Below, in pieces: positions 54,227 to 62,824 of a stretch of 64,000 nt of DNA. The notes under the pieces were generated by a model. That model saw only the letters and a program-made list of their open reading frames with translations, did no database searches and had not been told where the DNA came from. Numbering within the stretch: position 1 is the first letter of the stretch; every line of letters starts with the position of its first letter. Source of the stretch: Saccharothrix violaceirubra (GTDB taxonomy: Bacteria > Actinomycetota > Actinomycetes > Mycobacteriales > Pseudonocardiaceae); NCBI RefSeq assembly GCF_014203755.1, contig NZ_JACHJS010000001.1:5642001-5706000 (forward strand), given 5' to 3'. A program made the position numbers and the translations under genes.

Positions 54227-55030
54227 TCAGGTCAGCAGCAACCGGCCGATCCGGCGGGCCGCGACCACGAGCCCGACCACGGTCAGGGCCACGAAGTACA
54301 GGGCGTGGACCAGCAGTCCGACGTGCAGGTTCCCGGCCGCCAACGACCGCACCAGCTCGATCGCGTGGTAGAGCGGCGTCCAGCGGACGACCTCCTGGAA
54401 CGGCCCCGGGTACACCGACAGCGGGAAGAACGTGGTCGAGAACAGGAACATCGGCGTGACCGCGAGCAGCACGAGGTCGAAGTCGTGCCACGTTCGCATG
54501 AACGTGGTCGCGGCCATGCCCACGGCGGCGAACCCGAGCGCCACCAGCAGCGCGGCGGGCACCACGAGCAGCGCCCAAGGCGTCGACACGAGGCCCAGCA
54601 CGGCCATCACCGCCAGGAACCCGACCGAGTACAGGCCGCCGCGCGCCAGGCACCACATCGCCTCGCCGAGCGCGATGTCGACCGGGCCCATGGGCGTGGC
54701 CAGGACCGCGTCGTAGGTCTTGGCGTACTTGAACTTGAAGAAGACGTTGAACGTCGACTCGAACACGGCGCCGTTCATCGCGGACGCGGCCAGCAGCGCG
54801 GGCGCGACGTACGTGGCGTAGTCGACCGGTCCACCCGGCGCGTCCACCGAAGTGACGAGTTGCCCGAACCCGAAGCCCAGCGAGAGCAGGAAGAACAGCG
54901 GCTCGAAGAACCCGGACACCAGCGACAGCGCCGCCCGGCGGTGGACCAGGTACGACCGTTCGACCAGGACGTGCGCCCGACGCGCGTACAGGCCGGGCGG
55001 CACGATCCGCAGCGTGAGACCCGTGCTCAT
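54227..55030 (-). CDS. ABC-2 type transporter permease (second copy)
   Basis: 267 residues, six membrane helices, ABC-2 fold of the NodJ/DrrB type: YATYVAPALLAASAMNGAVFEST and FLFSTTFFPLSVYPGPFQEVV are its conserved loops. It probably forms a heterodimer with the preceding permease (55140-55925), driven by the ATPase at 55925-56845. Substrate likely a lipid, glycan or hydrophobic drug. A 109-bp gap lies between the two permease genes. Confidence 0.88.
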   Translation of the reverse strand: MSTGLTLRIVPPGLYARRAHVLVERSYLVHRRAALSLVSGFFEPLFFLLSLGFGFGQLVTSVDAPGGPVDYATYVAPALLAASAMNGAVFESTFNVFFKFKYAKTYDAVLATPMGPVDIALGEAMWCLARGGLYSVGFLAVMAVLGLVSTPWALLVVPAALLVALGFAAVGMAATTFMRTWHDFDLVLLAVTPMFLFSTTFFPLSVYPGPFQEVVRWTPLYHAIELVRSLAAGNLHVGLLVHALYFVALTVVGLVVAARRIGRLLLT

Positions 55031-55139
55031 CGGCGCTCCTCCCCCGCGTGGGTCGGCGTGGGCGGACGACCGGGGCCGCGGGTGCGCGGACCCCGGCGGT
55101 CGGGCGCGCCGACCTCGCCGCGCGGCGGGCGGGTGCGGA

Positions 55140-55925
55140 TCACTGGGTCAACCTCCGGTGGAAGAAGCGGCGGGCCGGCACGGTGCCGAGCACGACCAAC
55201 GCGGCCAGGTAGGCGACGTGCCCGAGGGCGGCCAGGGGCGACAGGCCGCCGAGCGCGAGGCCCCGGCACAGCTCGACGCCGTGCCACACCGGCGTCAGCC
55301 AGACGACCGGGTGCAGCCAGTCGGGCAACTGGTCGAGCGGGAAGTACGTGCCGCCGAACAACACCATCGGCATCACCAGGAACCGGTGCAGGGCGCCGAA
55401 CCCGGCCGGTTGCTCCCGGGTCACGCTGAACGCCACCGTCGGCGCGCTGAACGCCATGCCCGCGAGCACGGCGGCGGGCACGGCCAGCACCGCGAGCGGG
55501 CTCGTGACCGCGCCCAGCAGGGCGGCGACAACCAGGAACGCCGTCGTCGCCAATGCCGACTGCGCCGCGATCCACACCAGGTGTCCGTAGAGGACCTGGG
55601 CCGGCGTGACCGGCGTGGCCACCAGGCCCACGTACCTCTTCTCCCACTTCAACGCCGACAGCACCGCGTACGTCGACTCCTGGATCGTGGCCTGGAGTGC
55701 CGTGACGACCAGCAGCGCGGGCGCGAGGAACTCCACGTACGGCAGCCCGCCGGTCGCCGGGCCCGGCCGCACCTGGGACCCGAAACCCAGTCCCAGGGCG
55801 AGCAGGAACAGCACGGGCTGGAGGAAGTTGGACACCACCGACGCCCGCCAGTTGCGCCGATACCAGGTCAACCGGTGCTCGACGCAGACCAGCACGGCCC
55901 GCACGGGCCCGAGGACGACCGCCAT
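55140..55925 (-). CDS. ABC-2 type transporter permease (first copy)
   Basis: 261 residues, six membrane helices, related to the other permease: YVEFLAPALLVVTALQATIQEST and FGGTYFPLDQLPDWLHP occupy the same places. Such duplicated permeases usually act as a heterodimer. ATG 55925 overlaps the ATPase stop by one base (TGATG), so translation is coupled to the ATPase gene. Confidence 0.9.
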   Translation of the reverse strand: MAVVLGPVRAVLVCVEHRLTWYRRNWRASVVSNFLQPVLFLLALGLGFGSQVRPGPATGGLPYVEFLAPALLVVTALQATIQESTYAVLSALKWEKRYVGLVATPVTPAQVLYGHLVWIAAQSALATTAFLVVAALLGAVTSPLAVLAVPAAVLAGMAFSAPTVAFSVTREQPAGFGALHRFLVMPMVLFGGTYFPLDQLPDWLHPVVWLTPVWHGVELCRGLALGGLSPLAALGHVAYLAALVVLGTVPARRFFHRRLTQ

Positions 55926-56845
55926 CAGTCCACCAACGTCCGTCCGGTCAGTCGGAGAAAGACGTCCTCCAGCGACGACCGGCGCACCAGGCTGGACGTC
56001 GGACGCACACCCCGCGAGTGGACGGCGGCGAGCGTGGCCTCCCCGTCGTCGGTGTAGAGCAGCAGCCGATCGGGCAGGACCTCGACCCGGTCGGCGAGCC
56101 CGTCGACGAGGTCGGGGTCCTGGCCGTCCGGCGGGAACCGCAGTTCGAGCACCTCCCGCGTCGAGTACCGCCGGATGAGGTCGGCCGGGGACCCCTCGGC
56201 GGCGATCAGCCCACCGTCCATGACCACCAACCTGTCGCAGAGCTGCTCGGCCTCGTCCATGTAGTGGGTCGTGATGATCAACGTGACGCCGGACTGCTTG
56301 AGCCGGAAAAGGCGGTCCCACAACAGGTGCCGGGCCTGCGGGTCGAGGCCGGTGGTCGGCTCGTCGAGCAGCAGCAGCTCGGGCTCGTTGACCAGTGACC
56401 GGGCGATGGTCAGCCGCCGCTTCATGCCGCCCGACAACGAGTCCACCTCGGCGTCGGCCTTGTCCGTGAGCTGCGCGAACTCCAGCAGCTCCGCGGCCTT
56501 GGCCCGCACGGTGGACCGCGACAACCCGAAGTACCGGCCGTAGATCTCCAGGTTCTGCCGCACGGTCAGCTCGTTGTCGAGGTTGTCCTGCTGCGGCACG
56601 ACGCCCAGCCGGGCACGAATGCTCGGACCATCGCGCTCGGGGTCGAGCCCGAACACGGTCAGGTCGCCGCCGGAACGCGGCGAGACGCACGAGACCATCC
56701 GCACGGTCGACGACTTGCCCGCACCGTTGGGGCCGAGGAAGCCGAACGCCTCACCGGCCCGCACCTGGACGTCGATGCCGCGCACGGCCTCGAACGTCCC
56801 GAAGTGCTTGGTCAACGCCTTGGCTTCGACAAGGGTCGTGGTCAC
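55925..56845 (-). CDS. ABC transporter ATP-binding protein (DrrA-like exporter)
   Basis: 306 residues from GTG 56845. Walker A GPNGAGKSSTVR, Q-loop VVPQQDNLDNEL, signature LSGGMKRR, Walker B LLLLDEPTTGLDP and switch TTHYMDEAE are intact. The C-terminal extension after VVMDGGLIAAEGSP matches the DrrA/NodI export class. It energises the two ABC-2 permeases that follow. Self-resistance or polyketide/lipid export is possible; no biosynthetic cluster is adjacent. Confidence 0.92.
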   Translation of the reverse strand: MTTTLVEAKALTKHFGTFEAVRGIDVQVRAGEAFGFLGPNGAGKSSTVRMVSCVSPRSGGDLTVFGLDPERDGPSIRARLGVVPQQDNLDNELTVRQNLEIYGRYFGLSRSTVRAKAAELLEFAQLTDKADAEVDSLSGGMKRRLTIARSLVNEPELLLLDEPTTGLDPQARHLLWDRLFRLKQSGVTLIITTHYMDEAEQLCDRLVVMDGGLIAAEGSPADLIRRYSTREVLELRFPPDGQDPDLVDGLADRVEVLPDRLLLYTDDGEATLAAVHSRGVRPTSSLVRRSSLEDVFLRLTGRTLVD

Positions 56846-56901
56846 GGGGATCACGGTAACCGCGCGGTCCGACAATCCCCCGCGGGTTTTACGCTCGGTC
56901 C

Positions 56902-57525
56902 GTGGAGATCGACCTCATCAGACCCGACGAACCGGACGAACACCTGCGCGCCGGAGTCCACGAGGTGCTGCACGACGTCGTGGCGGCGGGCGGTGCCATC
57001 GGCTATCCGAACCCGCCGGACCGGACCGCGACGGACGCGTGGCTGGACTCCGTCTTCGACGACGTGACCCGGGGCCGGGGCGGGCTCGTCCTGGCGCGGG
57101 TGGACGGCGTGATCAGCGGCACGGCCGCGTGGCACGGCGAGGGCATGGGCGTGTTCGCGGGCTGTGCCGAGCTGCGCCGCGTGACCGCGCACCCGAGGGC
57201 TCGTGGCCTGGGCCTGGGCGCGCTGCTCGTGGCGGACGTGATCGCCACGACCAGGGCGGCGGGGCTGGAGCTGCTCACGTTGGGTGTGCGGGGCAACAAC
57301 CGCAACGCGATCGGGCTGTACGAGTCCCTGGGCTTCCGGGAGTGGGGCAGGTTGCCCAACTCCGTCGCCGTGGGCGACACCCGGTTCGACTCGGTGCGCA
57401 TGTACCTGCCGCTGGGCTACCCGGAGGGGACGGTGCTGCACGGTTCGGCCGAGGGCGGCAACGGGTCCTCGCCCCGTCGCCGCGCCTCGACCGGTGGCCT
57501 CAGAGCGCGGGGAACCAGATCTTGA
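56902..57525 (+). CDS. GNAT family N-acetyltransferase
   Basis: 207 residues, GTG start. GNAT core with acetyl-CoA loop [17 protein letters not shown] and [22 protein letters not shown]. The last 20 residues are Arg-rich and overlap the convergent ndk gene by 26 bp, so the C-terminus may be longer than the functional domain needs. Acceptor unknown. Divergent from the ABC exporter operon, with a 56-bp gap. Confidence 0.85.
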   Translation: MEIDLIRPDEPDEHLRAGVHEVLHDVVAAGGAIGYPNPPDRTATDAWLDSVFDDVTRGRGGLVLARVDGVISGTAAWHGEGMGVFAGCAELRRVTAHPRARGLGLGALLVADVIATTRAAGLELLTLGVRGNNRNAIGLYESLGFREWGRLPNSVAVGDTRFDSVRMYLPLGYPEGTVLHGSAEGGNGSSPRRRASTGGLRARGTRS

Positions 57526-57910
57526 TCTCGCGCTCGGCCGACTCGACCGAGTCGGAGCCGTGCACGAGGTTGAACTGGACCTCCAGGCCGAAGTCGCCGC
57601 GGATCGTGCCCGGCGTGGCCTTCTCCACCGGGTCGGTGCCGCCGGCGAGCTGGCGGAACGCCGAGATCGCCCGGGTGCCCTCGACGACGATCGCGACCAG
57701 CGGACCGCCGGTGATGAACTCGACGAGGTCGTTGAAGAACGACTTGCCGTCGTGCTCGGCGTAGTGCTGCTTGGCGGTGGCCTCGTCGACGGTGCGCAGT
57801 TCCAGCGCGGCCAGTCGGAGGCCCTTGCGCTCGATGCGCGAGATCACCTCGCCGACCAGTCCACGGCTGACGCCATCGGGCTTGACCAGGACCAGGGTGC
57901 GCTCGCTCAC
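57500..57910 (-). CDS. ndk: Nucleoside diphosphate kinase
   Basis: 136 residues. Transfers gamma-phosphate between nucleoside tri- and diphosphates through a phosphohistidine. [20 protein letters not shown] at the start. The active-site motif is in [16 protein letters not shown], where His is the phosphorylated residue. In mycobacteria ndk is followed upstream by DUF4233 and folC; here the split phoD gene lies between. Confidence 0.97.
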   Translation of the reverse strand: MSERTLVLVKPDGVSRGLVGEVISRIERKGLRLAALELRTVDEATAKQHYAEHDGKSFFNDLVEFITGGPLVAIVVEGTRAISAFRQLAGGTDPVEKATPGTIRGDFGLEVQFNLVHGSDSVESAEREIKIWFPAL

Positions 57911-58009
57911 GGCCGTCTGTACTCCTTCGTACGGGGTCGGTGTGGGGCAAAGAGTAGCCGCAGGGCCTCGGGAACGGCGGAACCGGGGACGATGCCGCGT
58001 CCGCTGTGC

Positions 58010-58053
58010 CCGAGTGCGTGTTTCAGGGTGTCCGAGTGCGTATTTCGGGGTGC
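58010..58053. repeat. 22-bp direct tandem repeat near ndk
   Basis: Two adjoining units, 58010-58031 and 58032-58053, both begin ccgagtgcgt and differ at only a few positions (tttcagggtgt against tttcggggtgc). They lie between the split-phoD end and ndk, in a 162-bp non-coding gap. Not palindromic; origin unclear. Confidence 0.65.
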
Positions 58054-58072
58054 CCGGGTGGAGGACTCGCGG

Positions 58073-58816
58073 TCAGCGGCGTGGGTCCAGGGTGGTGGAC
58101 CAGAGCGAGCGCCCCTTGATGTCGCGCAGCCACACCGTAAGGCGCCCGTCGGCGGCCACCTCGACCTCGCCGAAGTGCTGGAAGCCGTCCAACGGCGTCG
58201 TGTTCGCCGCCGGCGGCGCGCTCACGAAGACCGCCTGCGGACCGAACGTCGGGTCCAGGGTGTTGGGTCCGAACGCCCCCGCGTGCAGCGGCCCGGACAC
58301 GAACTCCCAGAACGGGTCGAAGTCCTGGAACGTCGCGCGGTCCGGCGAGTAGTGGTGCGCGGCGGAGTAGTGCACGTCCGCTGTGAGCCACACGGTGTTT
58401 CGGACGCGGCGACGCTTGAGTTCCTTGAGCAGCCACGCGATCTCGGTCTCCCGGCCGCCGGGCGCACCGGGCAGGCCGTTGGCCACTCCTTCGATGTCGG
58501 CGCCGTCCGGCACGGTCAGCCCGATCGGCAGGTCGGCGGCGATGATCTTCCACATGGCGCGCGAGCGGCTCAGCGAGTCGAGCAGCCAGCGGGCCTGGCG
58601 GTCGCCGAGGATGTGCCCGGCCTGGTCGCGCGGCGAGGTGTTCGCGTCCTTGTACGTGCGCATGTCGAGGATGAAGACCTCGATGTTCGGCCCGTACGAG
58701 AACTTCCGGTACACACGGCCGTCGACGGCCCGCGTGGAGTCGATGGGCTGCCACTCGTCGAACGCCTGGAACGCGCGGGCGGCCAGGACGTCGACGCGCT
58801 TCTCCGTATGGAGCGG
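58073..58816 (-). pseudogene. PhoD-type alkaline phosphatase, C-terminal fragment
   Basis: The fragment reads TEKRVDVLAARAFQAFDEWQP onward, then IEVFILDMRTYKD, WLTADVHYSAAHHY and GPLHAGAFGPNTLDP. These are the second half of PhoD/tartrate-resistant-type phosphodiesterases, including metal-binding Asp/His residues. It ends normally at 58073. It lacks the signal peptide and the first metal motifs, which lie 3.2 kb away at 61983-62786 in the same orientation. A frame continues a few codons into the insert (to 58873) but that part is not PhoD. Confidence 0.88.
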
Positions 58817-58950
58817 CGAGGTCAGTGTCGATTCAGGGTATACAGACGCTCTGTGATCTCCGGGCAATCGCACTCGCTGCCGAGACGCTCATCCGGTGGA
58901 AATCTCCCGATCGCGTGATCACTTCGATGGCGTCCGGCTATAACCAACGT

Positions 58951-59415
58951 ATGGCGGAGCCACGTCGGGACGGACTGCTGAGCGGAGACCCGGGACAGGC
59001 CGAGCGCAGCATCGACGACTGGGTCGAAGGGATGCGCAGCCGGGCAGATCGCTTGCAGGCGCTGCGCGACCAGGTGGAACGGATCCGGGTGACGGAGACC
59101 AGCGTCAACGGCGCGGTTGTCGTGACCGTCGACTCCACCGGCTCTCCGGTGGACGTCCGGTTCACCGATCGGACGACCTCGGTGCGGCCGGACGACCTCG
59201 GCCCCCTGTTCATGAGCACCCTGAACGCCGCTCGCGCGCGAATCGCCGGTGAGGTTCAAGCCGCCACGGAGTCGCAGGTGGGTGACGACCTGCCGGACAC
59301 CCGTCGGATGGTCGTGGACGCGTACCGCGATCGGTTCGGTGACGCTCCGCCGCCCGCACCACGGGCCCGCAGGCGCGATGACGACGACTTCGGCGACGAC
59401 TCGTACCTCAGGTAA
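58951..59415 (+). CDS. YbaB/EbfC-like protein of the inserted toxin locus
   Basis: 154 residues from ATG 58951; ATG 58927 in frame is possible. A helical start (RSIDDWVEGMRSRADRLQAL) is followed by a YbaB-like strand region (TETSVNGAVVVTVDSTGSPV) and a helix with MSTLNAARARIAGEVQ, then an acidic/basic tail. TATAAC at 58939-58944 sits where a -10 element would give a leaderless transcript from 58951. YbaB-like genes commonly open secreted WXG-toxin loci in Pseudonocardiales (from memory). Eleven bp before the EspC-like gene. Confidence 0.75.
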   Translation: MAEPRRDGLLSGDPGQAERSIDDWVEGMRSRADRLQALRDQVERIRVTETSVNGAVVVTVDSTGSPVDVRFTDRTTSVRPDDLGPLFMSTLNAARARIAGEVQAATESQVGDDLPDTRRMVVDAYRDRFGDAPPPAPRARRRDDDDFGDDSYLR

Positions 59416-59426
59416 AGGAGGCGGCT

Positions 59427-59729
59427 GTGAACGGATACGACGTTCTGCCCTATGAACTGCGTGCGCATGCCGCCAAGCTCGAAGCACTAGCCGAGCGGCT
59501 GGGTGAGGCGGTGCACGCCGCCCGCACGGTGAGCATGGCCGACGGCGCTTACGGACAGCTGTGCCAGTTCCTGCCCTCCGTCGTGCGCGGCATCGAAGAT
59601 CAGGCCAGTGACGCGTTGACGGCCGGCACCAAGGGGATGGCCGACATCGCCACGCAGGTGAAGTACACGGCCGACGAGTACGAGCAGCGCGAGGACGACG
59701 CGGCGGTCACGTTCGGGAGCCTGCGGTGA
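59427..59729 (+). CDS. EspC-like type VII secretion-associated protein (DUF2580)
   Basis: 100 residues, GTG start with aaaggagg upstream. Two-helix protein of WXG100 size. The C-terminal Y-x3-D/E secretion signals of type VII substrates are visible as Tyr80-x3-Glu84 and Tyr85-x3-Glu89. It probably pairs with the N-terminal helical domain of the toxin encoded next for export. Its stop overlaps the toxin start (59726-59729). Confidence 0.85.
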   Translation: MNGYDVLPYELRAHAAKLEALAERLGEAVHAARTVSMADGAYGQLCQFLPSVVRGIEDQASDALTAGTKGMADIATQVKYTADEYEQREDDAAVTFGSLR

Positions 59730-61003
59730 CCGGCGGCAATCCGCTCATCGCGCCCGTTCAGGACAGCACGCGGTGGTACTCCGGCATCGGTATCGCCGAG
59801 TCCGCCGCCGACCTCAAGTCCGGTATCGAGAGCGGCAGTTGGATCGACATCGGCATGGGTGTCGCGGGTGTCGGGCTCGAGGCGCTGAGCATCGTCATCG
59901 ACCCGTTGGGCTCGCTGCTGTCGGCCGGCGTCTCGTGGCTGATCGAGCACGTCAAGCCGTTGTCCGACGCGTTGGACTGGCTCGCGGGCAACGCCGACCT
60001 CGTCGCCTCCCACGCGGCTACGTGGAAGAACGTCGCCAAGGCCGTGGCCGAGGTCCGTGACGACTACACGCGCGACGTGGCCAACGACACCGCAGGGTGG
60101 CAGGGGCAGGCGGGGGACGCCTACCGGGCCGCCGCCGGGAACACCGCCGAGGTGCTCGGCGGCGCGTCCACCGCTGCCGACGGGTTCGGTTCGGCCGTGG
60201 AGATGGCGGGCGTCGTGGTCGCCGTCGTGCGCGAGTTCGTGCGGGACCTGATCGCCGATCTGGTCGGACGGTTGATTGCCTGGGCGCTGGAGGTCGCGTT
60301 CACCGTCGGTCTGGCCACGCCGGTCGTGGTCGCGCAGGCGTCAGCGGCCGTGGCGCGGTGGGGCGCGAAGATCGGCGACATCCTCAAGAAGCTGGTGCGG
60401 ACGATCAGCAAGCTCGTCCCGCTGCTGCGCACGCTCGGCGACGTGTTCGACAAGGTCCGCAAGGTGCTGGACGACCTCAAGACCCCGGCCCGATCGGGTG
60501 ATGAACTCCCACGCCCCGGACAGACCGGCGGCGCGCGACCGGTGGACGACGGGTCGTTGCGTGCCTACGACCGCATCGACCGCTGGTCGGAGAACGCGTA
60601 CCAGTCGATCCGAGGCTCCGATGACATCGGCGATGTCGCGGGCCATGTCGCCGACGTACCCCGGGTCGGGGGTGGAACCGGGTTCACCCGCGCCGAGATC
60701 GAGCAGATCAAGAACCACGTGTTCGAGGACCTGCACCCACTGGAGGGTGTCGACGGTGGCACGGTGATGGCCCGCTTCGACCCCAACCCCGACATGGCGG
60801 AGGCGTGGCTGAGGCTGCGCTCGGGCCAGGCGCAGCCATCGGACATCGCCCTGCTCGAACACGAACTCGCCGAGGCGCGATACTGGCAGCAGAACCCGAA
60901 CGCCTCGTACAAGGACGCTCACGCGGCAGCAAACGAGGTGTCGCGGTGGGAAACCCAGATCCCACCCGCGTCCAATGAGGACTACAGCAAGCCCTGGAGG
61001 TGA
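59726..61003 (+). CDS. WXG-type polymorphic toxin, uncharacterised C-terminal domain
   Basis: 425 residues. The N-terminal 240 residues are helical with a WXG turn in AGWQGQAGDAY (Trp125, Gly127) and a hydrophobic stretch about 150-200. This is the trafficking part of type VII-exported toxins. A linker with Pro/Gly (about 255-275) leads to a compact C-terminal domain from about 310: GFTRAEIEQIKNHVFED, RFDPNPDMAEAWLRL, and LLEHELAEARYW with H379-E380-x2-E383. I recall similar tails on Rhs and LXG proteins but cannot name the activity. Coupled to an immunity-like gene. Confidence 0.85.
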   Translation: MTGGNPLIAPVQDSTRWYSGIGIAESAADLKSGIESGSWIDIGMGVAGVGLEALSIVIDPLGSLLSAGVSWLIEHVKPLSDALDWLAGNADLVASHAATWKNVAKAVAEVRDDYTRDVANDTAGWQGQAGDAYRAAAGNTAEVLGGASTAADGFGSAVEMAGVVVAVVREFVRDLIADLVGRLIAWALEVAFTVGLATPVVVAQASAAVARWGAKIGDILKKLVRTISKLVPLLRTLGDVFDKVRKVLDDLKTPARSGDELPRPGQTGGARPVDDGSLRAYDRIDRWSENAYQSIRGSDDIGDVAGHVADVPRVGGGTGFTRAEIEQIKNHVFEDLHPLEGVDGGTVMARFDPNPDMAEAWLRLRSGQAQPSDIALLEHELAEARYWQQNPNASYKDAHAAANEVSRWETQIPPASNEDYSKPWR

Positions 61004-61239
61004 TCGCGTTGGCGATGCTCGTGTACCTGCACAAAGAGGCCGAGACCGAAGCCGAGGCGCGCTACCGGTTCCACACCGACGGCGGCTCGGACCGGTACCT
61101 CGTGCTGGACAAGCGGTCAGAGACGATTACGCCCGACGACGGCGACCGCGACGGTGTGTTCCGCGCGGCGGCGGGCAAGTTGGCCAGGGCCTGGCTCGAC
61201 ACGAAGGCCGCACCTGACCGGCTGATCCACCAGAGCTGA
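61000..61239 (+). CDS. Candidate immunity protein for the adjacent toxin
   Basis: 79 residues. GTG 61000 overlaps the toxin stop (GTGA), so it is translated with the toxin; ATG 61015 is an alternative. A small acidic-basic protein without signal peptide or membrane segment: YLHKEAETEAEARYRFHTDGG, then DGVFRAAAGKLARAWLDT. No family recognised. Size, cytoplasmic nature and position directly after a polymorphic toxin make immunity the likeliest role, by inference. Confidence 0.75.
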   Translation: MIALAMLVYLHKEAETEAEARYRFHTDGGSDRYLVLDKRSETITPDDGDRDGVFRAAAGKLARAWLDTKAAPDRLIHQS

Positions 61240-61982
61240 TCTGCCGTTGTAATTCCGACTTTGCAGTATCACGGACGCCAACACTAATAACTTCCGACCT
61301 ACCCCGGAAGGATCCTTGCACATGCAGGGTGACCTAGATGAATTAAACGGCAGCGAAGAACATGCCAAGAAGATTGAGCAAGGTGCCACAGCGATCCGAA
61401 GCATTGTTTCATCCCGGATGCAGATGGCCAAAGTCAAAAAGTCCTTAAAACCACTTGGGGCAAGCTGGAAGACACAAGGCCGGACGCGGCGATTCGCGGC
61501 GGAGAATTACTACCCCAACATCGAATCAACTTGCAGTTTCTATATGCCGATCGCATAGCTGAACGCGCAAGCGCACAAGCGGATCCCGATATAGACCTGC
61601 ATCGCGGTTTAAGATGCACCCAGTGTGGGACTTGGGTGACAAGCTCCAAAAACCATCCTGCTCCCGCGGTCTTTGCGCACTATGACGCGCGCCGGAGTTG
61701 ATCGATCTTGTTTCAATGTCTCGATAACAGTTCTATCACTCAAAGCAGAAGCGGCCATTGATTCATCCTGATCTGCACAAGATGCCACTTGTGATGCACA
61801 CTCGCATAAAACAGGAGGCTTACCTTGAGAATTCGAGTCCAGGATTTACCCAACGACCACACTAGAGAAATACGCTAGACAATTGTCGCCAAGCGTTGCC
61901 CCTGTACTGGGCCAGAGGAGGGGTGATGTCGCCAACTGGACCGATACCGGATACAACCAGCAAGAGGTCATCTGCCAAGATG
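61240..61982. other. Lower-GC, decayed right end of the insert
   Basis: About 740 bp with clearly lower GC than the rest of the window. It has no intact gene I can support beyond the remnant at 61378-61701. A good ribosome site (caggagg, about 61811) precedes TTG 61825, but the frame closes after 17 codons. The tract ends at the phoD breakpoint near 62006. Composition and broken frames indicate foreign DNA that is being lost. Confidence 0.75.
61378..61701 (+). pseudogene. Remnant of an unidentified coding sequence (CxxC protein)
   Basis: An open frame without a start codon, ending at TGA 61699-61701. It reads like protein (GGELLPQHRINLQFLYADRI, then RGLRCTQCGTWVTSS) and contains a CxxC pair near the end. 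It is preceded in another frame by an ATG-initiated frame (61316-61558), suggesting that a frameshift or deletion removed the true start. No family recognised. Located in the lower-GC end of the insert. Confidence 0.45.
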
Positions 61983-62786
61983 CTACCGTAACCCCAGTAA
62001 GCAGTAGTCCAGAATCTCGCCGGGGTACCAGTTGTTGGTGACCTCGTGGTCGTCCCACTGGGCGTAAGCGGGGACCTGCGCGGCGAACTCGCGGACCTTC
62101 GGGTCGAGCAGGTTGTACGCGAACTGGCCCCGGTACTCGTCCAGCGTCTCCGCGACCTTGAGCTTCTCCGGCGTCACGACGTTGCGCCAGACCCGCCCGT
62201 CGGCCAGCGTCACCTTCTCCTGGAGCGGGCCGTCGGAGTACACGGTGTCGCCGCTGTGCACGAAGAAGTCCGGCCGCCGGGCGGTCATCGCCGCGAACAG
62301 CGGCATGCCGCCCAGGTCCGGGTTGCTGCCCCAGCCCTGGCCGGCCACGTCGCCGCCCCACACGAACCGCACGTCGCGGCGCAGCAGCGGCGGCGTGGTG
62401 AAGCTGCCGACGACACCTTCACTGCGCGTGCGCCCGTCGAGGTCCTCGGCGACGACCCGGTAGTACGCCCGACGGCCGGGCACCAGGCCACGCAGCCGGA
62501 CCTTGCCCGTGCCGCCGGTCTCCGGGGTCAGCAGCGGCCCGCGCACCACCCGCCGGTGGCGGAAGGACGGGTCGGACGAGACCTCGACGAGCATCCGGGA
62601 CGGCCGGTCGGCCCGCGTCCACACCAGCGCGCCGTCGGCGGTCACGTCGCCGGACTGCACACCGTGCGTGAGAACGGGCCGGTTCTTGCCGTGCGCCAAG
62701 GCGACACCGGCGGGCAGCAGCATCGCGGCCGGGACGATCGCACCGGCGCGCAGCAGCGTCCGCCGGTTCACCACACCTTCGGTCAT
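61983..62786 (-). pseudogene. PhoD-type alkaline phosphatase, N-terminal fragment
   Basis: The fragment starts with a Tat signal (NRRTLLRAGAIVPAAMLL). It carries the PhoD N-domain and the first metal motifs VWGGDVAGQGWG, FFVHSGDTVY and WDDHEVTNNWYPGEILD. PhoD sequence stops at Asp (62007-62009). Seven foreign codons (YCLLGLR plus stop) follow. The missing second half is at 58073-58816. The joined protein would be about 510 residues, the usual PhoD length. The truncated product lacks several metal ligands and should be inactive. Confidence 0.9.
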
Positions 62787-62824
62787 GGTCGTTTCCTAAC
62801 GACCATGACCGACATCGAGGTGAA

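Noticed and set aside
58818..61970. gaggtca present at both ends of the insert (58818-58824 and 61964-61970) as a target-site duplication
   Set aside because: The right copy is about 40 bp inside the phoD breakpoint, and joining the two copies would not restore the phoD frame; a 7-mer is likely by chance.
61846..62361. 171-codon minus-strand frame across the phoD breakpoint
   Set aside because: It is out of frame with phoD over most of its length and reads as an Arg/Gly-rich shadow.
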